The notes under the pieces: model-generated
Told to the model about the DNA's origin: nothing
The model's database searches: none
What the model saw: only the letters and a program-made list of their open reading frames with translations
Program-made: the position numbers and the translations under genes
Shown: one piece after another, positions 26,417 to 35,619 of the stretch
Layout of the letters: each line of letters begins with the position of its first letter
Numbering within the stretch: position 1 is the stretch's first letter
Assembly (NCBI RefSeq): GCF_009756665.1
Contig: NZ_CP037953.1
Span: 434,001-498,000, forward strand
DNA length: 64,000 nucleotides
Source of the DNA: Permianibacter aggregans
GTDB lineage: Bacteria; Pseudomonadota; Gammaproteobacteria; Enterobacterales; Permianibacteraceae
Reading direction: 5' to 3'

Positions 26417-27061
26417 TCAATGCTTGAGCGGATCGTAAGTCACGACAATCGGATTGAGGCCCGATAGCGACTTGGCCTTGGCCTGCATTTGCTCGGCTTG
26501 CTCACGCTCCAGTGTTGGGCCGACCAACACCCGGTACACCGCCGGTTTCACGGATTTGTCATCACGCATATAGGCAGCCAGGCCCTTGCTTTTCAGGTCG
26601 CTGACCAATCGGCCGGCATTAGCCTTGTTGCCGAAACTGCCGAGCTGCACGACAAAGCCGCCGCTGATCGCCGCTGTTTTTGCGGTGTTGTCAGGCTTTG
26701 CGCTGTTGTCCGCCGTTTTCGTATCGGTGGAAGCCGGCGCTTGCTCTGTCACTTGCTCGACTATCGCTTGTTCAGACGCGGTATTGTCGCGGCCACCGGC
26801 TTCGCCCATGTGGTCGACAGCATCGGCTTCGCCGGCTTGGGTTTTGTCGGCAATCACGGTGTCATCATAGGTTTGTTCATCGAGCGGTCGCGGCTGCGCC
26901 AGCTCCACCACCCGGCTTGGCGGCAGCGGTGGTGCATCAGGAATCTGGCTCTGGAAATCCGTCTGCGATTTTTCGTCATCGAAAATCCATGGCAACACGA
27001 CAACGGCAATGGCGACGATAACCAGGGCGCCAACCAATCGCTCTTTCAATCGAATTTCCAC
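26417..27061 (-). CDS. dedD: SPOR-domain protein DedD-like
   Basis: A 214-aa protein anchored by one helix (LVGALVIVAIAVVVLPWIF, residues 9-27), then an acidic Pro/Thr/Ala-rich linker and a C-terminal SPOR domain (about 137-212; begins GFVVQLGSFGNKANA and ends with the PIVVTYDPLKH strand). SPOR domains bind denuded peptidoglycan at the division septum, so a role in cell division is expected. The start is GTG behind AAGGTGG. Position between folC and cvpA is conserved. Confidence 0.9.
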   Translation of the reverse strand: MEIRLKERLVGALVIVAIAVVVLPWIFDDEKSQTDFQSQIPDAPPLPPSRVVELAQPRPLDEQTYDDTVIADKTQAGEADAVDHMGEAGGRDNTASEQAIVEQVTEQAPASTDTKTADNSAKPDNTAKTAAISGGFVVQLGSFGNKANAGRLVSDLKSKGLAAYMRDDKSVKPAVYRVLVGPTLEREQAEQMQAKAKSLSGLNPIVVTYDPLKH

Positions 27062-27064
27062 TGC

Positions 27065-28324
27065 TTAACCACCTTTGTTGAATGAAGATTCCTGATCGAG
27101 CACGGCGGCCACGGTCAGGAAGGAACCAAATACCAGAATCGCCTCACCAGCCGCCGCTGCCGCTTTCGCTGCCTGCAAGGCCTCATTCGGCGTCGCAAAC
27201 TGCTGCGTTTCAGCATCGCTCGGCAGTGCCGCCTGCAGTTGTTTGGCGCTGGCAGCGCGCGAGCCGCTCAAATTGCTCAAATACCAAACCGGCTGCATAC
27301 CAAACCAGGGTTTCAGCACACCGACGATATCTTTATCGGCCAGCATGCCGACCACCAGATGCCAGCGTAAGAATCCAGCCGCTTTCGCGCGTTCTGCCAA
27401 GCGTTTGCTGGCCTGCGGATTATGGCCGATATCGACCCAGCATGGCGGATTTTGCCCGATTTGTTGCCAGCGTCCGGCCAATGCCGCTTGCTCCACCGCT
27501 TGTCGGCACGCGTCGGTGTCCAATTGCTGCGGGAAAAGCAGGCGAAACGCCATCAACGCCGCAGCGACCAAATCGGCGCCCAATGTTGGCGCGGCTGCGC
27601 GCAAATCAAAGGCGCCGGCGCTGAAGCGGAACTGGCCATCGTTGACGGTAAATTGATAATCAAGACCAATGGCATACGCTTTGGCGTCATGCGGCTGCAC
27701 CGCGGACAACAGCAGCTCACGCCGCTCAGGATCGGCCAATACCACCGGTTTGCCGGCCCGGCAGATCCCGGCTTTTTCACTGGCAATCGCTTCCAGCGTG
27801 TCGCCAAGGAAGGCCATGTGATCAAAGTCGATAGTCGTGATTACGGCGACATCGGCATCGATGATATTGACAGCATCGAGCCGGCCGCCCATACCGACTT
27901 CCAGAATCAGCAAATCGAGCGCCTGCTGGTCGAATAGCCAGAACGCGGCCAGCGTCGTGAATTCGAAATAAGTAAGCGAAACCCCGGCTCTGGCAGCTTC
28001 AACAGCCTCAAACGCGTGCACGAGCTCGGCATCGCTGGCGATACGGCCATCGATTTCAATACGTTCGTTGAAATGGAGAATATGAGGCGAGGTATAAACC
28101 CCGGCCCGCAAACCATGTTTGCGGGCCAGGGTTTTCAAGGTAGCTACCACCGAACCTTTGCCGTTGGTGCCAGCGACGGTGATCACCGGTGGACGTTCGG
28201 ATTTCAGTAGCCTGCCAGCAACATCAGCGACCCGCTCCAGCCCCAGCTCGATGGCCACTGGATGGCGCTTTTCCAGCAGCGCCAGCCAGTCATCCAGGGT
28301 TCGGCTTGGCGCCGGCATGGACAT
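27065..28324 (-). CDS. folC: Folylpolyglutamate / dihydrofolate synthase FolC
   Basis: Mur-ligase-like ATP enzyme (419 aa) that adds glutamate to dihydropteroate and tetrahydrofolate. The P-loop is VAGTNGKGS (about 50-58), followed by TSPHILHFNERI and the central EVGMGGRLDAVN motif. The C-terminal half carries DIGHNPQA. ATG at 28324 or a second ATG at 28318 are both possible; the TTG before them is unlikely. It is 13 nt after accD. Confidence 0.95.
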   Translation of the reverse strand: MSMPAPSRTLDDWLALLEKRHPVAIELGLERVADVAGRLLKSERPPVITVAGTNGKGSVVATLKTLARKHGLRAGVYTSPHILHFNERIEIDGRIASDAELVHAFEAVEAARAGVSLTYFEFTTLAAFWLFDQQALDLLILEVGMGGRLDAVNIIDADVAVITTIDFDHMAFLGDTLEAIASEKAGICRAGKPVVLADPERRELLLSAVQPHDAKAYAIGLDYQFTVNDGQFRFSAGAFDLRAAAPTLGADLVAAALMAFRLLFPQQLDTDACRQAVEQAALAGRWQQIGQNPPCWVDIGHNPQASKRLAERAKAAGFLRWHLVVGMLADKDIVGVLKPWFGMQPVWYLSNLSGSRAASAKQLQAALPSDAETQQFATPNEALQAAKAAAAAGEAILVFGSFLTVAAVLDQESSFNKGG

Positions 28325-28337
28325 GGTCAATTCGGGC

Positions 28338-29204
<867 letters not shown>

Positions 29205-29340
29205 ATCTCGTATCGTTCCTGGCTTGCCTCACGGCACAAGGGGCGCAAGTTTACACGCCTTCCCACCCGAATTGAATGTAAGCCCTATGCTGCTCCGAGC
29301 AGCACAGAATCTTGGACCACGAAACTCGGCAAAAAAATCC

Positions 29341-29356
29341 ATGCAAGGCCTTGCAT
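29341..29356. promoter_or_regulatory. 16-bp perfect palindrome between accD and the decarboxylase gene
   Basis: ATGCAAGGCCTTGCAT is self-complementary throughout and is followed by AATGATGCATC. It sits about 50 nt upstream of the structured leader of the decarboxylase gene and overlaps a possible -10 (CATAAT). An operator is likely; the binder is unknown. Confidence 0.45.
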
Positions 29357-29408
29357 AATGATGCATCCATTCCTATCATGCGCCCGCGCATAGCCCGACA
29401 AGACCTTC

Positions 29409-29499
29409 ACCCCTCCGGGGTAAACAAAACTGGTGCGCTAAGGGCGAAACGTACGGGGTTCGGCGATGACGTCGAGCCGTATGGTTCTTACCGGTTTTG
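29409..29499 (+). ncRNA. Structured 5' leader of the decarboxylase mRNA, speF-like
   Basis: Four nested or adjacent stems can be drawn: ACCCC-TCC-GGGGT (29409-29421); a 10-bp closing stem CAAAACTGGT / ACCGGTTTTG (29425-29434 with 29490-29499, one G-U); inside it CGTACGG / CCGTATG (29450-29456 with 29477-29483); and at its tip TCGGCG-ATGA-CGTCGA (29460-29475). Unpaired GCGCTAAGGGCGAAA and GTTCTT lie within. The closing stem ends 10 nt before the start codon and overlaps the weak GGA ribosome site. From memory this resembles the speF leader (Rfam RF00518) of alphaproteobacterial ornithine decarboxylase genes; not verified. Confidence 0.65.
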
Positions 29500-29509
29500 G
29501 ATTTTCGCT

Positions 29510-30706
29510 ATGACCCTTGCTTCGCATCTGGGCGCTCCGCGCCACGCTATTTTTCAACAACACGCTGAAACCATTCAGACCCCTTGCCTGCTGGTCGATC
29601 TCGCCATCGTGCGCAAACGCTACGAACAACTTGCCGACGCCTTCCCGACCGGCAACATCTATTACGCGGTCAAGGCCAACCCGTCGAAAGAAGTGATTCG
29701 TCTGGTCCGCGATCAGGGCGGCTGCTTTGATATCGCCTCGCGCTATGAACTCGACAAAGTGATGGCCGAAGGCGTCGCCGCCAGTCGCATCAGCTTCGGC
29801 AACACCATCAAGAAAAAACAGGACATCGCCTACTTCTATCAAAAAGGTGTGCGCCTGTTCGCCTCCGATTCGATTGCTGATTTGAAACATATCGCCGAAG
29901 CAGCGCCCGGCGCGCAGGTTTACATCCGCGTTTTGACCGAAGATCGTCCCGGTGCCGACTGGCCACTGTCGCGCAAATTCGGCTGTGAGCCGGAAATGGC
30001 CAGCCGCCTGATCAAACAAGCCCGTGAACTTGGCTTGTGGCCACGCGGCGTGTCGTTCCATGTCGGTTCACAGCAGCGTGATCTGGATGCCTGGGCGGCA
30101 GCGCTGGATCGGGTAAAAACCATTTTCGATGCCGCTTGGCGCGATGGCATTGCCCTTGATTTGATCAACATGGGCGGTGGCCTGCCCGGCAATTACCTGC
30201 ACTCAACGCCGAAAATCCGCGAGTACGCCAACGCCATTGAAGCGGCCCTGACTGATCGTTTCAAACACGTACCGGTGAAACTGATTCTGGAACCGGGCCG
30301 TTATCTGGTTGCCGATGCCGGTGTGCTCGTTACCGAAGTGGTGCTGGTGTCGAAAAAGCGCGATGAAGGCGCCCGCTGGGTATTCATTGATGCCGGTAAA
30401 TTTGGTGGCCTGATCGAAACGCTGGACGAATCGATCAAATACCCGATTTACACCAACAAGGATGCCGACAATGCGGAAACCGATGCCGTCGTGCTGGCCG
30501 GCCCGACTTGCGATAGCGCAGATATTCTCTACGAAAAATTCCGCTATCAAATGCCGCTGTCACTGGATGCCGGTGACCGGATTTACATCGTCGGCACCGG
30601 AGCCTACACGACCAGCTACAGTGCAGTGGAATTCAATGGCTTTCCGCCGCTGGCGGCGTTTTATTACGACAGTGAAGCAGTACAGGCAGTCAGCGCCGCC
30701 GCTTGA
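29510..30706 (+). CDS. Ornithine/lysine decarboxylase, fold-type III
   Basis: PLP enzyme of the alanine-racemase-like (eukaryote-type) decarboxylase family, 398 aa. The PLP lysine is in YYAVKANPSKEV (about 50-61), the His stacking on the cofactor in FHVGSQ, the phosphate loop in GGGLPG, and the active-site Cys in GPTCDSADIL. It makes putrescine from ornithine (or cadaverine from lysine) for polyamine synthesis. ATG at 29510 is chosen for the conserved N-terminus; a longer frame upstream would run through the structured leader. A terminator follows. Confidence 0.9.
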   Translation: MTLASHLGAPRHAIFQQHAETIQTPCLLVDLAIVRKRYEQLADAFPTGNIYYAVKANPSKEVIRLVRDQGGCFDIASRYELDKVMAEGVAASRISFGNTIKKKQDIAYFYQKGVRLFASDSIADLKHIAEAAPGAQVYIRVLTEDRPGADWPLSRKFGCEPEMASRLIKQARELGLWPRGVSFHVGSQQRDLDAWAAALDRVKTIFDAAWRDGIALDLINMGGGLPGNYLHSTPKIREYANAIEAALTDRFKHVPVKLILEPGRYLVADAGVLVTEVVLVSKKRDEGARWVFIDAGKFGGLIETLDESIKYPIYTNKDADNAETDAVVLAGPTCDSADILYEKFRYQMPLSLDAGDRIYIVGTGAYTTSYSAVEFNGFPPLAAFYYDSEAVQAVSAAA

Positions 30707-30736
30707 TTCGGATAATGGATTTGGCTCTACTCCAGT

Positions 30737-30768
30737 GGGGCTGCCAGAATGGCAGCCCGATTTTTTTA
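30737..30768. terminator. Terminator after the decarboxylase gene
   Basis: GGGCTGCC-AGAAT-GGCAGCCC hairpin followed by GATTTTTTT on the plus strand. Convergent with the PaiB-like gene. Confidence 0.85.
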
Positions 30769-30774
30769 CAAAAC

Positions 30775-31416
30775 TTATTCCGGCGTCAGCGCGTTCACCC
30801 GGCACATTTCCGCCAACAATAATTTTTCTTTTTCCGAAGGCTGGGCCGCCAAACCATTGATGGCACCCTGACAATCTGCCGTTTGCCGATTCTGGCTGAG
30901 CTTGTATTTGCCGACGATGCGTTCGACAACGATCTCGATACCGACAATCGCTTTCAGCATTTTTTGCATGTAGTCTTCCGGCGCATCACTGACTTGCCAC
31001 GGCGAGGCAAAACGCGACTCGTGTTGATTGGTCAGTTTCTCCAGAAAATCTTTGAGCCAGACAACATCGTCATGGACGATTAACCGGCCATAAACATGCA
31101 CGGCCTGATAATTCCAGGTTGGTACATCCTTGCCGTGCAGCGCTTTGCTTGGATACCAGTTCGGTGAAATATAAGCGTCGGCGCCCTGAAAAATCAGCAA
31201 TACCGGTTCCTGCGCGTCATGTTCCTGCCATAGCGGATTGGCGCGGGCAACATGGCCAAGCAAACGCATCGGCTCATTTTCGCTGATCAACATTGGAATG
31301 TGATCGGCCTGCACAATACCTTGCTGGCGGGTAATCAACGTTGCCAGTGGATGATGTTGAATGAAGTGCTGCTGTTCAGCCAACTCATTGATGGCATATG
31401 CACGCGGAATATACAT
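30775..31416 (-). CDS. FMN-binding, PaiB-like protein
   Basis: A 213-aa split-barrel flavin-binding protein of the PaiB family. It starts MYIPRAYA, as family members do, and has HVARANPLW and the YISPNWYPSK block followed by VPTWNYQAVHVYG. PaiB was first described in Bacillus as affecting protease and sporulation gene expression; in Gram-negatives the function is unknown. Divergently flanked by terminators on both sides, so monocistronic. Confidence 0.88.
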   Translation of the reverse strand: MYIPRAYAINELAEQQHFIQHHPLATLITRQQGIVQADHIPMLISENEPMRLLGHVARANPLWQEHDAQEPVLLIFQGADAYISPNWYPSKALHGKDVPTWNYQAVHVYGRLIVHDDVVWLKDFLEKLTNQHESRFASPWQVSDAPEDYMQKMLKAIVGIEIVVERIVGKYKLSQNRQTADCQGAINGLAAQPSEKEKLLLAEMCRVNALTPE

Positions 31417-31433
31417 AACTCACCTGCTATATC

Positions 31434-31462
31434 GAAAAAAGGAGCCTTGCGGCTCCTTTTCA
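31434..31462. terminator. Hairpin terminator upstream of paiB-like gene
   Basis: AAAAAAGGAGCC-TTGC-GGCTCCTTTT, symmetrical A and T runs. It ends transcription arriving from either side between the PaiB-like gene's start and the MITE; transcripts coming leftward from the methyltransferase gene would stop here. Confidence 0.75.
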
Positions 31463-31464
31463 CT

Positions 31465-31670
31465 AGAAGCCATCAAAAAACGCCTGGTGCTCGCTGATCT
31501 GCACGAATGCGGTGCTCGGAAAAATCCGCCAGAAGCGGATTTTCGTGGAACCTGGAGGGCGAACCACATGGAAGTGGTGAGCAATCCTCATTTACTACTT
31601 GTAAACTCCGGTTCCTCCGCTCCTATTCGTGCACCTCATCTTCGCCCAGACTGTTTTTGAGATGGCTTCT
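31465..31670. mobile_element. MITE-like palindromic element, 206 bp
   Basis: Ends in inverted repeats AGAAGCCATC (31465-31474) and GATGGCTTCT (31661-31670). Similarity continues inward for about 50 bp on each arm with gaps (for example GGTGCTC...CTGCACGAAT against GAGGTGCACGAATAGGAGC). It contains a perfect sub-hairpin AAAATCCGC-CAGAA-GCGGATTTT. ACT flanks both ends directly, suggesting a 3-bp target duplication. It has no coding capacity, so it would need a transposase in trans. Confidence 0.65.
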
Positions 31671-31678
31671 ACTAACAA

Positions 31679-32485
31679 TTACGGCTTAACAAACTTCAAC
31701 GTCATCCGATCGCTTTCGCCAATCGCCTGATATTTCTCGCGATTTTTGTCCTTGTTGCGCAAGGTTGGCGGCAGTGCCCAAACACCACCTTCATGATCGG
31801 CGGTATCATTCGGGTTGGCGTTGATTTCCGATTTCTCGGCCAGTTTGAAACCGACGCTCTTGGCCATGTCGATGACGTATTGTTCATGGACATAGCCACT
31901 GCTGGCGCGCGCATCCTGTTTCATCGAGGCCGGCAAGCGGTGTTCGACAACACCGAACACCCCACCCGGTTTCAGCGAATCGTAAGCGCTTTGAAAAATC
32001 GCTTTCATCGCTTCGTCGCCATGACGTACCCAGTTGTGCACATTGCGGAAAGTCAGCACCATGTCGGCGCTGCCCGGTTTGGCGTAATCGAGTTTGGCTG
32101 GCGGTGCGAAAATCGTTACCTCAACCTTGCCATATAACTCCGGGTTGGCTTTCAGCTTCTCATCGAATTTGGCGGCATTGACACGGAAATATTCGATGCT
32201 GTCCTGCGGGTCGTAACCGGCAGCAACCAGCTTGCCCTGTGCTTTCAGATAAGGAGCCAGAATTTCCGTGTACCAACCACCGCCTGGCGACAATTCAACC
32301 ACGGTCATTGTTGGCTTGATACCAAAGAAGGTCAGCGTTTCGTAAGGGTGACGGGCATCATCACGCTTGGCGTTTTCCGCACGATGCGGAGCATCGACTG
32401 CTGCTTTCAACGCCTCATCGGCCACTGTTGCTGCCGAGAAACCCAGGCTTGTGACCACCGCTGTCATCATCAGCCACTTTTTCAT
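31679..32485 (-). CDS. Exported methyltransferase-fold protein
   Basis: A 268-aa protein with a clear signal peptide (MKKWLMMTAVVTSLGFSAATVADEA) followed by a class I SAM-methyltransferase-like domain: motif I-like VVELSPGGGWYTEILAPYL, then DMVLTFRNVHNW and LKPGGVFGVVEHR. Periplasmic members of this group exist in many proteobacteria but SAM is not expected there, so catalysis is doubtful. ATG at 32485 follows AGAGGA. Four bp after the MITE end lies its stop codon region, so the insertion sits just beyond the gene. Confidence 0.85.
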   Translation of the reverse strand: MKKWLMMTAVVTSLGFSAATVADEALKAAVDAPHRAENAKRDDARHPYETLTFFGIKPTMTVVELSPGGGWYTEILAPYLKAQGKLVAAGYDPQDSIEYFRVNAAKFDEKLKANPELYGKVEVTIFAPPAKLDYAKPGSADMVLTFRNVHNWVRHGDEAMKAIFQSAYDSLKPGGVFGVVEHRLPASMKQDARASSGYVHEQYVIDMAKSVGFKLAEKSEINANPNDTADHEGGVWALPPTLRNKDKNREKYQAIGESDRMTLKFVKP

Positions 32486-32519
32486 TGTTCGTCCTCTTTT
32501 TTCTTTGGGGGAAACGGTT

Positions 32520-33575
32520 TCAACGCCGACCGGCGGCACTGACGCCACGCTCGTTGGCAAAATCGACCATACGTTGCAGTGAACGCAGCGCTTTGGGAAT
32601 GATTTTTTCGTCAACAAATATTTCGTGACCGGGCTCATCGAAGCAGGCAGCGAGATTATCGAGCGCATTCATCCGCATCCACGGGCAATGCGCGCAGGAG
32701 CGGCAAGTTCCGCTGCGACCGGCCGTTGGCGCGACGATAAATTCCTTATCGGGTGCGGCGCGCTGCATTTTGTAAAAAATACCGCCATCGGTGGCGACGA
32801 TCAGTTTCTTATGCGGCAGCGTCTGCGCCGCGTGAATCAGTTGTGAGGTCGAGCCAACTGCATCGGCCAGGGCAATGACGGCTTCCGGTGATTCCGGGTG
32901 CACCAGCACCGCGGCGTCCGGGTGGATGGCCTTGGCCTGGGCCAGCGCCTTGGCCTTGAATTCATCATGAACAACGCAGGTGGCGTTCCAGAGCAGCATA
33001 TCGGCGCCGGTTTTCTCCTGGATATAACGACCCAAGTTACGGTCCGGCGCCCAAATCAGTTTTTCGCCGCGCTCAGCCAGGTGTTCGACGACATCGACCG
33101 CGATACTCGACGTCACGACCCAGTCAGCGCGGGCTTTGACAGCTGCCGAGGTATTGGCGTAAACGACGACCGTGCGGTCCGGGTGTTCATCGCAAAATTG
33201 ACTGAATGGCTCAATCGGACAACCAAGATCCAGCGAACATTCTGCTTCCAATGTCGGCATCAGCACCCGTTTGTTCGGGGTCAGGATTTTCGCCGTTTCG
33301 CCCATGAAGCGCACGCCGCAGACAATCAGCGTTGTCGCCGGATGTTTGTTGCCGAAACGGGCCATTTCCAGCGAATCGGACACACAACCACCGGTCTCCT
33401 CGGTCAGCTGCTGCAAATCCGGGTCGGTATAATAATGGGTGACCAGCACCGCGTTCTCGGCCTTCAGCCGGGCCTTGATGCGCTCGCGCAGCGCTTCTTT
33501 GTCAGCGCTGGCGAAATCCTTCGGCGGCTGGGTGACCGGAACAGTGATACAGACTTCAGCGGGAACGGCGGTCAT
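32520..33575 (-). CDS. nadA: Quinolinate synthase A
   Basis: Condenses iminoaspartate with dihydroxyacetone phosphate to quinolinate in de novo NAD synthesis; 351 aa. It needs a [4Fe-4S] cluster, and the three ligand cysteines can be placed in LGCP/IVCGVRF-type segments, [10 protein letters not shown] and [11 protein letters not shown] (family ligands lie in these three blocks). [11 protein letters not shown] near 46-56 replaces the common AHYYQ substrate motif. No nadB or nadC is adjacent. Confidence 0.95.
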   Translation of the reverse strand: MTAVPAEVCITVPVTQPPKDFASADKEALRERIKARLKAENAVLVTHYYTDPDLQQLTEETGGCVSDSLEMARFGNKHPATTLIVCGVRFMGETAKILTPNKRVLMPTLEAECSLDLGCPIEPFSQFCDEHPDRTVVVYANTSAAVKARADWVVTSSIAVDVVEHLAERGEKLIWAPDRNLGRYIQEKTGADMLLWNATCVVHDEFKAKALAQAKAIHPDAAVLVHPESPEAVIALADAVGSTSQLIHAAQTLPHKKLIVATDGGIFYKMQRAAPDKEFIVAPTAGRSGTCRSCAHCPWMRMNALDNLAACFDEPGHEIFVDEKIIPKALRSLQRMVDFANERGVSAAGRR

Positions 33576-33683
33576 AGTGATTCAGCAATACCTGGCTAAC
33601 GGGTGATATTTCGGATTATACGGGAAGTCATCGGCTCAGCATGGCGCCAAACCGGTATTTGGGTCAACGGTACAATTACCCGC

Positions 33684-33715
33684 CAAAAAAATGGCCAGCG
33701 AACGCTGGCCATGCA
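33684..33715 (-). terminator. Terminator of the cold-shock gene
   Basis: On the minus strand ATGGCCAGCG-TT-CGCTGGCCAT is followed by a T run (ATTTTTTTGG), 17 nt past the csp stop. Confidence 0.85.
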
Positions 33716-33731
33716 ACTGATTTCATTGTGC

Positions 33732-33944
33732 TTACAGGGCACGAACCTCTTGCGCCTGCAAACCTTTCGGCCCCTGCCCGACCGAGAATTCGACCCGCTG
33801 TCCGTCCTGCAAGGTGCGACGACCATCGGCCATGATTTGTGTGTGATGCACAAACACATCATTACCGCCGGCTTCACGCTTGATAAAGCCGAAGCCTTTC
33901 TCATCGTTAAACCACTTAACGGTCCCCATTTCGCGATTTGACAT
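33732..33944 (-). CDS. Cold-shock domain protein (CspA family)
   Basis: A 70-aa single cold-shock domain that binds single-stranded RNA/DNA and melts mRNA structure. RNP-1 is KGFGFI and RNP-2 is VFVHH, separated as usual. ATG at 33944 follows AGAAGG. The long open frame upstream is the untranslated leader and not protein. A promoter at about 34087-34114 gives a leader of about 135 nt, as in CspA genes where the leader controls translation by temperature. Confidence 0.95.
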   Translation of the reverse strand: MSNREMGTVKWFNDEKGFGFIKREAGGNDVFVHHTQIMADGRRTLQDGQRVEFSVGQGPKGLQAQEVRAL

Positions 33945-34068
33945 AGTACTTAAACCTTCTTCGTTGTTACTGCGCAGAGCATTGGTTTTGCTGTTGCGCG
34001 CCCGACTTATTCCCGACAAATAATTTATCAGGGCTCCCTTCCAAATCACGTTCACCACTTGGCTGCAA

Positions 34069-34080
34069 TGATCGTGATCA
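34069..34080. promoter_or_regulatory. Palindrome at the csp start point
   Basis: TGATC-GT-GATCA lies where transcription from the 34087-34114 promoter should start. Could be an operator or an initiating-region feature. Confidence 0.3.
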
Positions 34081-34086
34081 AAAACA

Positions 34087-34114
34087 TGTATATCACACAC
34101 CGGATTTAGTTCAA
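34087..34114 (-). promoter_or_regulatory. Putative promoter of the cold-shock gene
   Basis: Minus-strand TTGAAC (34109-34114), 16-nt spacer, TATACA (34087-34092). Position yields a ~135-nt leader to the csp start. The 407 nt between csp and the porin gene hold this, the two palindromes and little else that I can recognise. Confidence 0.5.
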
Positions 34115-34123
34115 TAGCTGTTT

Positions 34124-34140
34124 TGTACAGCACCTGTACA
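34124..34140. promoter_or_regulatory. 17-bp perfect palindrome upstream of csp promoter
   Basis: TGTACAG-CAC-CTGTACA, arms of 7 bp, centred 18 nt upstream of the csp -35 edge. It is not the gammaproteobacterial LexA box, whose half-sites CTGT and ACAG are in the opposite order. Regulator unknown. Confidence 0.45.
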
Positions 34141-34351
34141 CGCCGATTTTTTCGCCAGTAACTGTCGGGTAACAATCGGAAGCAATGTCGAATTTGATAT
34201 CCGTCAACTTTGTGCGGGAGTCGGTAACAATCTCTGTGCGAGTCGTCAAAGATCAATTTTCCATGCGACTTTTCCGGCGACACTTTGCATCATCAAGACG
34301 CTGAGTCGTTGCAGTATTAATTCAGATTGGCATGGCTATCAGGAGCACTCG

Positions 34352-35548
34352 ATGAACAATCCCAAAAAACTTTCCCTGCTTACATTGGCAGTGGCATTCG
34401 CGACACAACCGGCCGCTGCCAATGTATTGGCTGACGCCATCAGTAACGGCAAAACCAACCTGGATTTACGGCTGCGTTATGAGCAAGTGGACCAGGACAA
34501 TGCGCTGCAAGACGCCTCAGCGCTGACACTGCGGACCAGGCTTGGCTATCAAACGGCTGCGCTGTCAGGGTGGAGTGCCGGCATCGAGTTCGAGGCCAAT
34601 GAAACCGTTGACGGCGATTACCACAGCACAACCAATGGCGAGACGACATATTCGGTTATCGCCGATCCGGAGTACCGAGAAATCAACCAAGCGTATATCG
34701 ACTATCAAGGATTTGCCGACACAACGTTGAAATACGGCCGGCAGCGTCTGGTTCTCGATAATCATCGCTTTATCGGCAATGTCGGCTGGCGTCAGAACGA
34801 ACAAACGTTCGACGGCTTCAGCGTCAACAATAAATCGCTGACAAACACCACGATCACGTTCGCCTATTTGAGCAACGCCAACCGGATATTCGGTGACGAC
34901 CATCCGCTTGGCGACTACCGGATGCAGTCTCCCATCATCAACGTCAAATACGATGGTTTTGCGCTCGGCGCCCTGAGTGGCTACGGCTATTTTCTCGACT
35001 TTGACGACAACGCCAATTTGTCGACCAGCACCATCGGCCTGCGTTTTGCCGGTCAGTTCAAACCTGGCGGCGAACAGGCTTGGCACTATGCGGCTGAGTT
35101 CGCCCGGCAACAGGACTATGCCGATAATCCCGCTTCGTTTGACCTCGATTATCTTCTGCTCGACTTCGGTTGGCAGTATCAAAGTGTTCAAATCAACCTG
35201 AAACATGAGGTGTTGAGCGGCAATGGCGCCCAAGCTTTCCAAACGCCGCTGGCGACCCTGCATGCATTCAATGGCTGGAGCGATCAATTTCTGACCACTC
35301 CGGCGAATGGACTGGTCGATAACCAGCTGGTTTTCAGCGCCACGGTGGCGGGCATCAAATTAATCGCCGAGTTTCATGACTTCAGTGCCGACCGCGGCGG
35401 TGGTGACTACGGTTCGGAATTCGGATTGCTGGCGAATAAATCCTGGACCAAGCAATTCGCTACCGGACTCAAGCTGGCGCAATATCAGGCAGACGATTTC
35501 TCGGTAGACACCGACAAATTATGGATCTGGGCCGAGTTCAAGTTCTAA
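34352..35548 (+). CDS. Outer-membrane porin, alginate-export-like
   Basis: A 398-aa outer-membrane beta-barrel: signal peptide ending QPAAANV, alternating-hydrophobicity strands throughout and C-terminal IWAEFKF with terminal Phe, the outer-membrane assembly signal. The YGRQRLVLDNHRFIG segment is typical of the alginate export (AlgE-like) family, whose members are often general or aromatic-acid-related porins. The sugar or solute is unknown; no alginate genes are near. GGAG precedes ATG; a terminator follows. Confidence 0.85.
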   Translation: MNNPKKLSLLTLAVAFATQPAAANVLADAISNGKTNLDLRLRYEQVDQDNALQDASALTLRTRLGYQTAALSGWSAGIEFEANETVDGDYHSTTNGETTYSVIADPEYREINQAYIDYQGFADTTLKYGRQRLVLDNHRFIGNVGWRQNEQTFDGFSVNNKSLTNTTITFAYLSNANRIFGDDHPLGDYRMQSPIINVKYDGFALGALSGYGYFLDFDDNANLSTSTIGLRFAGQFKPGGEQAWHYAAEFARQQDYADNPASFDLDYLLLDFGWQYQSVQINLKHEVLSGNGAQAFQTPLATLHAFNGWSDQFLTTPANGLVDNQLVFSATVAGIKLIAEFHDFSADRGGGDYGSEFGLLANKSWTKQFATGLKLAQYQADDFSVDTDKLWIWAEFKF

Positions 35549-35573
35549 GAGAGTTCTGTTGTGCTTCCCCAAA

Positions 35574-35608
35574 TAAAAAGGGGGCTGGATTTGCCAGCCC
35601 CCTTTTTT
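35574..35608. terminator. Bidirectional terminator, porin / mucD-like
   Basis: AAAAAGGGGGCTGG-ATTTG-CCAGCCCCCTTTTTT, a 10+ bp GC-rich stem with A and T runs between convergent genes. Confidence 0.9.
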
Positions 35609-35619
35609 CCTTTAATCAC

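Noticed and set aside
33945-34283. Extended open frame upstream of the cold-shock protein
   Set aside because: The family protein starts at the ATG at 33944 behind its own ribosome site; the upstream frame is the untranslated leader and includes the promoter.
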